This document shows, piece after piece, positions 45,250-53,099 of a DNA stretch of 64,000 nucleotides. This DNA is from Planotetraspora sp. A-T 1434 (GTDB taxonomy: Bacteria; Actinomycetota; Actinomycetes; Streptosporangiales; Streptosporangiaceae). Under the pieces are notes generated by a model, which saw nothing but the letters and a program-made list of their open reading frames with translations, searched no databases and had not been told where the DNA came from. The position numbers and the translations under genes were made by a program. Positions within the stretch are counted from its first letter, which is position 1; each line of letters starts with the position of its first letter. The stretch is taken from contig NZ_JAOEGB010000008.1 in NCBI RefSeq assembly GCF_025420585.1, positions 124,001 to 188,000 of the forward strand, read 5' to 3'.

Positions 45250-46446
45250 GTGGCCGAGCCCGCGCCGGTGCCGGAACCCGCGCACCCCGTGCCGCCCGCC
45301 GCACCGCCGGCCGAGCCGCCCATTGTGCCGCCCACTGTGCCGTTCGTCCCCGCGTACGGCGTGGCGTCGCTCGCGGACCTGCCGGGGTCCATGCTCGCCT
45401 CCCTCGGGGTTCCCACGACGACCAACACGCTCGGCCTGAACCCCGCCGAGCGCGTATGTCTCTTCCTGGTCGACGGCCTGGGAGCCGAACTGCTCAGCGC
45501 GCACCCCGGCGCCGCGCCGTTCCTGTCCGCGCACCTCCGGCGGACCCTCACGGCCGGATTCCCGTCCTCGACCCCGACCAGCCTGGCCACCATCGGCACC
45601 GGCGTCCCCCCGGGCGAGCACGGAATGGTCGGCATCCAGATGGCCGTGCCGGGAGAGGGGCGGCTGTTCAACTGCCTCCGCTGGACCGCGCCCGGCCTGT
45701 CCATCGACCCCGACGTGTGGCAGCCCGCCGAGACCGTGTACGAGCGCCTGGCCGCCATGGGCATCGATCCCGTCTACGTCGCCCCGTCCGCGTTCGACGG
45801 AACCGGGCTCACCCGGGCCGTCTACCGCGGCATGCGCTACCGGCCCGCCGACACCGTGGACGAGCGGATCCAGGGCGTACGGCAGGCGCTCCGCGAAACC
45901 TCGTTCGTCACCGTCTACTACGGCGACCTCGACGCCGCCGGTCACACGACCGGCTGGGGAAGCGCCCAGTGGCTGGAGAAGCTCGCGGTCGTCGACCGCA
46001 TGGCCGAGCGGATCGCCGAGGCGCTGCCGCCGGGGTCGGCGCTCTACGTCACCGCCGACCACGGCATGATCAACGCTGTCGACAAGGTGGACGTGGACCA
46101 GCGTCCCGAGCTGCGGGAAGGCGTGGCCCTCGTCGGAGGGGACGCCCGCGCCCGCCACCTCTACACCGCCCCGGGCGCGGCGGCCGCCGCGCTGGAGACC
46201 TGGAGCGAGGCTCTGCGCGGCCGGGCATGGGTCGTCACGCGGGAGGAGGCCGCCGACGCCGGCTGGTTCGGCCGCGGGGTCCGGCGCGAGTGGCTCGACC
46301 GGATCGGCGACGTCATGGCCGTGCCGTACGGCGACTGCGTGATCGTCGCGTCGCAGGCCGAGCCGCTGGAGTCGTCCCTCACCGGCTACCACGGCTCCCT
46401 CACGGCCGCGGAGCAGAATGTCCCGCTGATGGAGATCCGCCGCTGA
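45250..46446 (+). CDS. Alkaline-phosphatase-superfamily nucleotide pyrophosphatase/phosphodiesterase
   Basis: 398 residues. After a 40-residue Pro-rich N-terminus comes the phosphodiesterase fold: VCLFLVDGLGAELL (metal Asp), the nucleophile Thr in FPSSTPTSLATIG, YYGDLDAAGHTTG (Asp and His), YVTADHGMINAVDK (Asp-His) and the final GYHGSLTAAEQN. All metal ligands seem intact. No signal peptide is visible, so it appears cytosolic. It may hydrolyse nucleotide or phospho-diester metabolites. The GTG is supported by GGGAGG. Coupled to DUF5998 upstream. Confidence 0.91.
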   Translation: MAEPAPVPEPAHPVPPAAPPAEPPIVPPTVPFVPAYGVASLADLPGSMLASLGVPTTTNTLGLNPAERVCLFLVDGLGAELLSAHPGAAPFLSAHLRRTLTAGFPSSTPTSLATIGTGVPPGEHGMVGIQMAVPGEGRLFNCLRWTAPGLSIDPDVWQPAETVYERLAAMGIDPVYVAPSAFDGTGLTRAVYRGMRYRPADTVDERIQGVRQALRETSFVTVYYGDLDAAGHTTGWGSAQWLEKLAVVDRMAERIAEALPPGSALYVTADHGMINAVDKVDVDQRPELREGVALVGGDARARHLYTAPGAAAAALETWSEALRGRAWVVTREEAADAGWFGRGVRREWLDRIGDVMAVPYGDCVIVASQAEPLESSLTGYHGSLTAAEQNVPLMEIRR

Positions 46447-46543
46447 TGCCCGCGGATCGGCTCGGGGGAATACCGGCGTTGATGGTCGTCCGGGCAGGGC
46501 AGAATGGCTGTCGGCCGATGTCCCGTTCTGGAGGTAGGTGCCG

Positions 46544-47356
46544 ATGAGCCCGTTGATCACGCCCGAGGAGCTGGCCGCGCTCGACGACGTCACCGTCCTG
46601 GACGTGCGGTGGCGGCTCGGCGGCCCTCCCGGCGTCGAGTCCTACCAGGAGGGACACATCCCCGGCGCGGTCTTCTGCGACCTCGACGCCGATCTCGCGT
46701 CCCCGCCCGGACCGGCCGGCCGGCACCCCCTGCCGAGCCCGGAGGCGTTCCAGTCCGCCATGCGTCGTCTCGGCGTGTCCGGCTCCCGCACCGTGGTCGT
46801 CTACGACGAGGCCGACTCCACGTCGGCGGCCCGAGCATGGTGGACCCTGCGCTACTTCGGCCACGGCGACGTCCGCGTGCTCGACGGCGGCCTGCGCGCC
46901 TGGGCACAGGCCGCGCTCCCGGTCGTCAAGGAGACGGCTGCCGTGACGCCGGGCGACTTCACCGCCGTGCCGGGCGGCATGCCGGTCCTCGACGCCGGGC
47001 AGGCCGCGGACCTGGCCATCAGCGGCGTCCTGCTCGACGCGAGGGCGGCCGAGCGGTATCGGGGCGAGGTCGAGCCGGTGGACCCGGTCGCGGGCCACAT
47101 CCCCGGTGCGGTCAGTGCTCCGACCGGCCAGAACGTCGAACCCGGCGGCCGTTTCCACGCCAAGGACTTCCTCCGCGAGCGGTTCAACACGCTGGGCGCG
47201 GTGGACGGAGTGCCGGTCGGCGCCTACTGCGGGTCTGGAGTGACGGCCGCCCACGAGCTCCTCGCGCTGGAGGTGGCGGGCATCCCGGCCGCCCTCTACG
47301 TCGGCTCCTGGTCCAACTGGGTCGCCGACCCCACACGCCCCGTCGCCACCGGCTGA
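46544..47356 (+). CDS. Two-domain rhodanese-type sulfurtransferase
   Basis: 270 residues. An inactive N-terminal rhodanese domain (VTVLDVRWRLGGPPG, EGHIPGAVFCDLDADLASPP) is followed by a C-terminal one with catalytic Cys in GAYCGSGVTAAHELLA. The active loop CGSGVTA matches thiosulfate rather than mercaptopyruvate enzymes, where it is CG(S/T)GxT. It moves sulfane sulfur to cyanide or other acceptors. GGAGG nine bases before ATG 46544 fixes the start. Convergent with the CHAT gene after 6 bp. Confidence 0.93.
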   Translation: MSPLITPEELAALDDVTVLDVRWRLGGPPGVESYQEGHIPGAVFCDLDADLASPPGPAGRHPLPSPEAFQSAMRRLGVSGSRTVVVYDEADSTSAARAWWTLRYFGHGDVRVLDGGLRAWAQAALPVVKETAAVTPGDFTAVPGGMPVLDAGQAADLAISGVLLDARAAERYRGEVEPVDPVAGHIPGAVSAPTGQNVEPGGRFHAKDFLRERFNTLGAVDGVPVGAYCGSGVTAAHELLALEVAGIPAALYVGSWSNWVADPTRPVATG

Positions 47357-47362
47357 CGGCGG

Positions 47363-50119
47363 TCACCGGCTGGGCCAAACCGGTCGCGTCAGCGGTTCGT
47401 CGCCCGCGCCGAAACAGACGAAGCCGCCGATGCCGGTCTTGTCGGCCGCCGCTCCCAGGGCCTCGGCGGGGGAGCGGCCGTCCGCGAGGAGCGCGTGAAA
47501 GAGCGTCATCAGCGTCAGAGCCTCATCGTCGCGCACCGGCACCACCCCGGCCACCACGGAAGCGGATCCGCGATCGAGGAAGGCTCCGGCCAGGCCGAGA
47601 GCGATGCCGTCCACGGGGGCGTGCGCCATCCCCGCGTCGCATGCGGACAGAACCACCAGGCGCGGTGCCGTGCGGAGCCTCAGCAGGTCATAGGCCATCA
47701 GTGGCCCATCGCCGAGTGTGATCTTCGACAGCATCGGGCTACGCGGCGAGAACATGCCGTGGGCGGCCACATGGACCACGTCGGCCCGTTCGAGTGCGGC
47801 GAGCACCTCGTCCCCGGTGGCGTTGATCCGGCTTCCTCGGGGATGTGCCCGGACGACCATGTCCGCTTCCGCCCCCGCGTGCGTCAGTCCCGGCCCGGCC
47901 ACCGCCACGACAAGCGGCCCGCAGCCTCCCTCGGTAACGGCCTTCATGGGAAGCGGGCTCCCTTGCTCCCGCACCGCCGGGCCGTGGGGACCGGCCATGA
48001 CCTCCGAAGGTCCCTGAGAGGTCACCGGCAGACGTCTTGCCAGCCAGGACGCGGCCTCCGAGGCTACCGACAGCGGGCGTCCGCGTAGCGAGGGGAGCAA
48101 CGGCCAGGGCAGCGTGCACAGGGTGCCGGTCGGCACGATCACCACTGGCCCGTCCGGCAGGCCGAGGGGTGCGAGCAGCTGCCGGTCGAGCGCGGCAAGC
48201 TCGCGGGCCAGCCCGTCAGCCGCCTCGGAGTCCTGAAGATTGCGGCGGCGCAGGCCGTACCGGACCCGGACGGTCGCCTCCGTCGTCGCCGCGTACGAGC
48301 CGAGAGGGCGCAGCGCGCGATCCTGTGAAGTGACCACGACCGCGGCGAGATCGTCCCCGTTCCGCACCAGCTCGACAAGCGAGCCTGCCAAGGGGGAGCC
48401 CTCCGCCAGAGGGCGGGCGTGAGGCTTTCCGGGCGGGGAGGCGCAGGGGTTTCCGGGCGGGGCGGCACAGGGCTTTCCGGGCGGGGCGGCACAGGGCTTT
48501 CCGGGCGGGGCGGCACAGGGCTTTCCGGGCGGGGAGGCGCGGGGGCTTTCGAGATGCGACAGGTGCGACGGCGATGTGCCGCGAACGATGGACCGCCACC
48601 GCTCGGCCCACGTGAGGACCGTCCAGGCGTCGCCGCTCTCCATGGCCACCTTCAGGCCGAAAGCAGCCAGCTCCTCGGCCGGGCGAGCCGCATGCGCGCG
48701 TAGCTCGGGCTCCGCCATGGCGGCCCCGCCGGGCCGGTCGGGTGGGTGATGCAGCGTTTCGAGGCCGGCGCGGGCCGCGTCAAGGGCGCCTGAATGATCG
48801 CCGTCGAGGTGGAGACGCATGGCCTGGGCGTGGTGCCTGACGACGGGCCGGGTGGCGGATCTCGCCACCGAATCGAGCTGCGTCCGCGCGGTGGCCCGGT
48901 CGCCGAGCCGCCAGGCCGTTTCGGCGGCGGTGAGCCGCAGCGCGGAGGAGGCGGTGGCCCAGCCGCCGTCGGCGAGGCTGGACGCGCACGACAACAGGTC
49001 CGACAGCAACTCCCCGCTCGGAGTCTCCTGGGCCAGCCGGGCGCGCAGCAGCACTTCCGTCGCGAGGGGCGTCCATGCGGCCCTGCCCTGGGCGGCCAGC
49101 TCCGACAGCGCGTCCTCCGCCATGGCTCTGGCCTGGTGGAGGTCGCCGGTGAGGAGCCAGACCTGGGCGAGTGACAACCGGGCGTCGGGAAGCGACGCCC
49201 GCGCCCCGGCGGCCAGCAGGTCCGGTACGGCCTGCTCGAGGAGCGCCCGCGCCTCGAGCGGCAGCCGGGCCGCCACGAGCGCCTCCGCGAAGTCCGCCCG
49301 CATGGCCGCAAGACGCTCGGGATAGCCCAGCAGGGCCGCCTCTGCTGCCTGATACCTCTCGAAAGCGGCTGGTATGTCACCTTGCCGCGCCGCCACGAAC
49401 GGCAGGTTCCCCTCGGCCAGCATCGCGACGTGGTCGAGGCCGGCCGCCCGAGCGATCTCCGCGCACCTCGACAGGTCGGCCTCAGCGCTGCCGTACTCCT
49501 CCAGGAAGGTGTAGGCGATGCCGCGGTTGAGGAGGGCACCCGCCTGAAACTTCGGGTCCTCGTCCAGCGACTCGATCGCGCCGTGGCAGTGGCCGACCGC
49601 CTCCTGATGGCGGCCGAGCACCATGAGCGCCACCGAACGCTGCACGCCCAGCCGCGCCAGGTCGCCTCCCGTGAGCTCCCCCTCGGCGAGGTCGGCCAGG
49701 CGCAGCGCGCCTTCGGGATCGCCGAGCTGGGCCTGGATCGTCACCAGCGACATCTGGGCCTGCGCCACCCGCCGCGGGAATCCCTCTCCGACCTCGATGG
49801 CCTGCCGCAACCGTTCCTCGGCCAGAGCGAGGTCGCCCAGCTCCCGGGCCGCCAGCGCCGACGCCCGCAGCGCGACGGAGACCGCCTCCCGGAAGGCCGT
49901 CCCGACGCGTGGGCCGCCTGTGGCCTCCAGGGACGACCTGCTCTCCTCATACGGCGCGGCCGCCTCGGCCCGAGGTTCCGGAGGGCCCGGGAGCTCCGCC
50001 AGTACGGCTCTCGCCTCGGCCAGGGCGAGGTGGGGATCGGTGCCGGCGAGGGCGACGGCGGCCTCCGCTCGGGCGATGAGCGCGGCGGTGGCCACGGACT
50101 CCCGGGGCGCCGATCTCAT
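47363..50119 (-). CDS. TPR-CHAT caspase-like protease
   Basis: 918 residues. Residues 1 to about 500 are helical TPR-like repeats (LAEERLRQAIEVGEGFPRRV, LNRGIAYTFLEEYGSAEADL and others). Residues about 526-565 are five 8-residue repeats of the type PPGKPCAA, encoded by 24-bp tandem repeats. The C-terminal CHAT domain (from about 600) has the dyad His787 in VVHVAAHGMFSPRSP and Cys827 in LVVLSACDAGMA, 40 residues apart as expected for clan CD peptidases. It should be an active cysteine protease kept in check by its TPR half. ATG 50119 overlaps the preceding stop (ATGA). It closes an operon with a subtilase, a sigma factor and a small protein. Confidence 0.93.
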   Translation of the reverse strand: MRSAPRESVATAALIARAEAAVALAGTDPHLALAEARAVLAELPGPPEPRAEAAAPYEESRSSLEATGGPRVGTAFREAVSVALRASALAARELGDLALAEERLRQAIEVGEGFPRRVAQAQMSLVTIQAQLGDPEGALRLADLAEGELTGGDLARLGVQRSVALMVLGRHQEAVGHCHGAIESLDEDPKFQAGALLNRGIAYTFLEEYGSAEADLSRCAEIARAAGLDHVAMLAEGNLPFVAARQGDIPAAFERYQAAEAALLGYPERLAAMRADFAEALVAARLPLEARALLEQAVPDLLAAGARASLPDARLSLAQVWLLTGDLHQARAMAEDALSELAAQGRAAWTPLATEVLLRARLAQETPSGELLSDLLSCASSLADGGWATASSALRLTAAETAWRLGDRATARTQLDSVARSATRPVVRHHAQAMRLHLDGDHSGALDAARAGLETLHHPPDRPGGAAMAEPELRAHAARPAEELAAFGLKVAMESGDAWTVLTWAERWRSIVRGTSPSHLSHLESPRASPPGKPCAAPPGKPCAAPPGKPCAAPPGNPCASPPGKPHARPLAEGSPLAGSLVELVRNGDDLAAVVVTSQDRALRPLGSYAATTEATVRVRYGLRRRNLQDSEAADGLARELAALDRQLLAPLGLPDGPVVIVPTGTLCTLPWPLLPSLRGRPLSVASEAASWLARRLPVTSQGPSEVMAGPHGPAVREQGSPLPMKAVTEGGCGPLVVAVAGPGLTHAGAEADMVVRAHPRGSRINATGDEVLAALERADVVHVAAHGMFSPRSPMLSKITLGDGPLMAYDLLRLRTAPRLVVLSACDAGMAHAPVDGIALGLAGAFLDRGSASVVAGVVPVRDDEALTLMTLFHALLADGRSPAEALGAAADKTGIGGFVCFGAGDEPLTRPVWPSR
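48424..48543. repeat. Five 24-bp tandem repeats within the CHAT gene
   Basis: GCTTTCCGGGCGGGGCGGCA with CAGG, repeated at 48424, 48448, 48472, 48496 and 48520. The inner three are nearly identical, and the outer two carry GGGGAGGCGC variants. It is in frame and encodes the Pro-Pro-Gly-Lys-Pro-Cys-Ala linker between TPR and CHAT parts. Copy number can change without loss of frame. Confidence 0.95.
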
Positions 50120-50610
50120 GCTCGGACGTGCAGCCAGCGGGTGGACACCGGCGGCAGGCCCGGACGATGGCAGACCACGCTGACCCAGCCGGGAGGCAGC
50201 CCGGACACCGCGAAGTGGCCGCTCTCCGAGGGCGCGCGGGTCTTGCTGATATGAGCGGTGCGGACCTCGACCTCCCAGCCCGGGCCCGGCGGCGGGGAGA
50301 CCTGCCCGGCCACCTCCAGGCGGCCGCCGACGACGGCCGGTTCGATGTCGATGGTCAGGCCGTCCGCTGTGAACCGACGCATCACCGGGCCGCCCTCCGG
50401 GGCGGTGCCGTACGTGCCGGTCTCTGGAGACGTCCCCGGGGCTGTCGCGGATCGGGCGCCCGGGGGTGCGGACACCCTGACGGGTGCGGCGATGACACCG
50501 CCGGGCAGGCGGAGCGCGAAAGCGGCGCGGGCGTCGGCCGAGACGCGGCCGGGCACCGGGTCCACCCCGGCGGCCATCCGCAGCGCGGCGAGCAGATATT
50601 CCTCGCTCAT
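50116..50610 (-). CDS. Small beta-rich accessory protein of the sigma/CHAT operon
   Basis: 164 residues. The first 45 residues are helical with a conserved-looking EEYLLAALRMAAGVDPVPGR and ADARAAFALR. The rest is strand-rich: MRRFTADGLTIDIEPAVVGG, RLEVAGQVSPPPGPGWEVEV, SGHFAVSGLPPGWVSVVCHR, resembling a carboxypeptidase-regulatory/transthyretin-like beta sandwich. Proteins of this shape often sit between ECF-like sigma factors and CHAT proteins in actinomycetes. It may be an anti-sigma-like or adaptor subunit, but that is inference. Its stop overlaps the CHAT start, and the sigma stop lies 67 bp upstream. Confidence 0.75.
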   Translation of the reverse strand: MSEEYLLAALRMAAGVDPVPGRVSADARAAFALRLPGGVIAAPVRVSAPPGARSATAPGTSPETGTYGTAPEGGPVMRRFTADGLTIDIEPAVVGGRLEVAGQVSPPPGPGWEVEVRTAHISKTRAPSESGHFAVSGLPPGWVSVVCHRPGLPPVSTRWLHVRA

Positions 50611-50677
50611 GGGCGTTCCTCCTCCGGAGAGCCTTCCTCCCGCATGAAAGGGTCCGGGGTGCCGATGCCTTGGGAGA

Positions 50678-51211
50678 TCATGCGTCGTCGTCCTGGACCA
50701 GGGTGCGGAGGCGGGACAGGCAGCGCGCGCGGGTGGGGCCGATGCTGCCGACGGGGAGGTTCAGGCGGATCGCGATCTGGGCGTATTTCGCGTCGGGGTT
50801 CAGCACGTACAGGCGGAGCAGGGACCGGCACGGCTCGCCCAGCGTGTGGAGCCGCTGCCACACATGCCTGCCGAAGTCGGCGTCGACGATGGCCGCCGCC
50901 GGATCGGGACCGGCGACGTCGGGAAGCTCATGGTCTGCCATGACCTCCCCTCGGGCCCTGCGGCTCAGGCGGACGGCCTCGTGCCGGGTCGTGGTGATGA
51001 GCCAGGCGCCGATCCGCTCGGGATCGCGGATGCCGTCGAGGCTCTCGACCATCCGCAGCCAGGCTCCCTGGACGGCGTCGGCCGCGTCGGCGGGGCTCAG
51101 GCCGAAGGCGCGGGCGACGGCCCACATCCTGCCGTCGAACCGGGCGACGAGCTCCTCCCAGGCGGCCTGGTCGAGCACGGCGAACGACTTCTCTGGTGAC
51201 TCTGGTGACAT
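50678..51211 (-). CDS. ECF-like RNA polymerase sigma factor
   Basis: 177 residues with region 2 (LVARFDGRMWAVARAFGLSP, AADAVQGAWLRMVESLDGIR, IGAWLITTTRHEAVRLSRRA) and region 4 (LGEPCRSLLRLYVLNPDAKY, QIAIRLNLPVGSIGPTRARC), no region 3, hence group 4/ECF size. The recognition helix contains GSIGPTRARCL. No anti-sigma with a membrane helix is adjacent. Control may instead come from the subtilase upstream, the small protein or the CHAT protease downstream. The start ATG 51211 has no obvious ribosome-binding site and follows the subtilase stop by 44 bp. Confidence 0.92.
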   Translation of the reverse strand: MSPESPEKSFAVLDQAAWEELVARFDGRMWAVARAFGLSPADAADAVQGAWLRMVESLDGIRDPERIGAWLITTTRHEAVRLSRRARGEVMADHELPDVAGPDPAAAIVDADFGRHVWQRLHTLGEPCRSLLRLYVLNPDAKYAQIAIRLNLPVGSIGPTRARCLSRLRTLVQDDDA

Positions 51212-51255
51212 CGAGGTAACTTCACGCGTTGACGGGGGTACGGTGCGTGAGCACC

Positions 51256-52263
51256 CTATCGAGCCGGGGCGACGACGACCCCGAGATCGGGGATTCGCCG
51301 GCTTCCCGTCAGCGCCTGCCGTACGGCATCGGGCGGCGGCATGTCGCCGCACAGGCGGGCGACGGCTCCGGTGACGATCGCGGTGGCGAAGGACGTGCCG
51401 CTCCAGGAGGCGTAGCCGTGGAAGCCCGAATGCTCGACGAAGCTGCTCGTCAGGCCGACGCCCTGGGCGCAGGCGTCGACCCACGGGCCGTATGCCGAGA
51501 AGGCGGCCCGCGCGTCCCCGTCCAGCGCCGCGACCGCGACCACGCCGGGGAGGGCGGCGGGCCAGAAGGGGCGGGGCGAGCCGGTGTTGCCCGCGCAGGC
51601 GACGGCCGCCGGGAAGGCGCTCAGGGCGTCCGCCAGGCCCAGTGGCGGCTGGTCGTCGAAGGTGTAGCCGCCGAAGGACAGGTTCAGCACGTCGACGCGC
51701 TGTCCCCTGAGCCGGTCGAGGGCGGCGAGCAGCATGGCCTCGTCGCCGGCGCCGTGGCTGTCGAGCAGTCGCAGGACGCGCAGCCGCACACCCGGCGCGT
51801 GCCGCAGGATCAGCCCGGCGACGAAGGTCCCGTGCCCGGCCTGCTCGTCGAGCGCTCCGTCGCCGTCGGCGTCGGGGGTCTCGGCGATGTCGTCCCGATA
51901 CCACTCGCGGAGCCACGGGTGCGGCGCGAGCCCGGTGTCCAGCACGCCGACCGTGACGTCACAGGCCTTCCCCGGCTCGTACGGCACGGCCGCCGCGGGC
52001 GCGGGCGGGCTGCCGGGGCCGCCGAAGTACAGCGGCTGCCCGACGAGGACGTGGTTCGGGGAGGCGAGGTGGCCCCTGTCCCGCAGTGCCGCCGTGAGGT
52101 CGAGCACGTCCACGCCAGGCGAGAGCCGTACAAGGTGGATGTTGTGGACAGGCGTGGCGCTACGGGTCCAGCGGGCGACGGCGGCCGGTGACGAGGTGAG
52201 CAACTCGTCCGGCCGGATAAGGGCGGGGTGACCCGGGATGTGTTCGACCAGTCGCTTTCGCAT
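51256..52263 (-). CDS. Cytosolic S8 (subtilisin-like) serine protease
   Basis: 335 residues. The catalytic triad and oxyanion residue are complete: Asp109 (VTVGVLDTGL), His144 (QAGHGTFVAG), Asn226 (ACAGNTGS) and Ser291 (WSGTSFATAI). The first 100 residues resemble a propeptide-like domain, but there is no signal peptide, membrane helix or lipobox, so the enzyme should act inside the cell. It opens the operon subtilase - sigma - small protein - CHAT. In-cell subtilases paired with CHAT proteases suggest a proteolytic relay. Start ATG 52263. Confidence 0.93.
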   Translation of the reverse strand: MRKRLVEHIPGHPALIRPDELLTSSPAAVARWTRSATPVHNIHLVRLSPGVDVLDLTAALRDRGHLASPNHVLVGQPLYFGGPGSPPAPAAAVPYEPGKACDVTVGVLDTGLAPHPWLREWYRDDIAETPDADGDGALDEQAGHGTFVAGLILRHAPGVRLRVLRLLDSHGAGDEAMLLAALDRLRGQRVDVLNLSFGGYTFDDQPPLGLADALSAFPAAVACAGNTGSPRPFWPAALPGVVAVAALDGDARAAFSAYGPWVDACAQGVGLTSSFVEHSGFHGYASWSGTSFATAIVTGAVARLCGDMPPPDAVRQALTGSRRIPDLGVVVAPAR

Positions 52264-52390
52264 CCGTTGTCCTTCAGCGGGGGGTTACGGCATGCGTCTT
52301 TCCCAATCCATAGCGTTGCCAAGCAGGAATCGGTATGACCCCCCTCTGGTGCCGCGCCACAACGGACGGTAGTCTCTCCTACAGTCAACG

Positions 52391-52418
52391 CTGATCTTAG
52401 AAGTTCGCAAAAGATCAG
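52391..52418. promoter_or_regulatory. Inverted repeat CTGATCTT-N12-AAGATCAG in an AT-rich patch
   Basis: Perfect 8-bp arms separated by 12 bp, between the protease operon and the divergent DUF3145 gene, in a region far more AT-rich than its surroundings. The centre lies about 140 bp upstream of the subtilase start and 85 bp before DUF3145. It could be an operator for either. Confidence 0.45.
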
Positions 52419-52488
52419 ATAAAACTGTGATCATCCCAGAGCGTGAGGCCGTTGGGGAAGGCGCACCTCATGCGATTTGGGAGGTCCG

Positions 52489-52986
52489 GTGGCTGCTGCT
52501 CGTGGCGTCCTGTACGTCCACTCGGCTCAGCCTGCGCTGTGCCCGCATATTGAGTGGGCCGTCGCAGGCGTTCTTGGCGTACCCGTCGACCTGACGTGGA
52601 CCGCCCAGCCCGCCGCGCCCGGGACCCTGCGGGCCCAGGCGGAGTGGGAGGGTCGTCCCGGCACGGCGGCGGCGATCACGTCGTCTCTCATGGGCTGGCA
52701 GCGCATCCGCTTCGAGATCACCGAGGACGCGTCGCCGGGCGTCGACGGCTCCCGGCATGCCTACACGCCGACGCTGGGCGCCTTCACGGCCGTGGTCGGC
52801 GCGAACGGCGACATCCTGGTCCCCGAGGACCGCCTGCGCAACGTCATGCTGATGGCCGCCCAGGGCCGGGTCGTCCTGGAGGACGAGCTCGACCGCCTGC
52901 TCGGGAAGCAGTGGGACGAGGAGTTGGAGTCGTTCCGCTACGCGGGGGAGGGCGCGCCGGTCCGCTGGCTGCACGCCGCCGTCTGA
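52489..52986 (+). CDS. DUF3145 family protein
   Basis: 165 residues matching DUF3145: ARGVLYVHSAQPALCPHIEW, GTLRAQAEWEGRPGTAAAIT, WQRIRFEITEDASPGVDGSR and YAGEGAPVRWLHAAV. It is typically encoded near acetyl-CoA carboxylase/fatty-acid genes in actinobacteria, as here. Function unknown. GTG 52489 with GGGAGG four bases upstream. Confidence 0.92.
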   Translation: MAAARGVLYVHSAQPALCPHIEWAVAGVLGVPVDLTWTAQPAAPGTLRAQAEWEGRPGTAAAITSSLMGWQRIRFEITEDASPGVDGSRHAYTPTLGAFTAVVGANGDILVPEDRLRNVMLMAAQGRVVLEDELDRLLGKQWDEELESFRYAGEGAPVRWLHAAV

Positions 52987-53053
52987 TCGGGCTGTCTGAT
53001 CGGGCGCCCCAGACACGTGCGCGTATCTTCCGGGGCGCGCGTGGCAGACATGT

Positions 53054-53091
53054 GAAAGCGCCGGCCCCCTTCCGGGGAGGCCGGCGCTTTC
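53054..53091. terminator. Bidirectional intrinsic terminator-like hairpin
   Basis: A perfect 13-bp stem (GAAAGCGCCGGCC / GGCCGGCGCTTTC) with a 12-nt loop lies between convergent DUF3145 and accD, 9 bp from the accD stop. The arms end in GAAA/TTTC, giving short A- and T-tracts on both strands. Good candidate for ending transcription from both sides. Confidence 0.8.
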
Positions 53092-53099
53092 GTGTGCCG

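Noticed and set aside
47363-52263. Craspase (type III-E) or gasdermin-type death system
   Set aside because: No Cas7-11-like, gasdermin-like or other pore-forming gene is present. Only the CHAT protease is shared with those systems.
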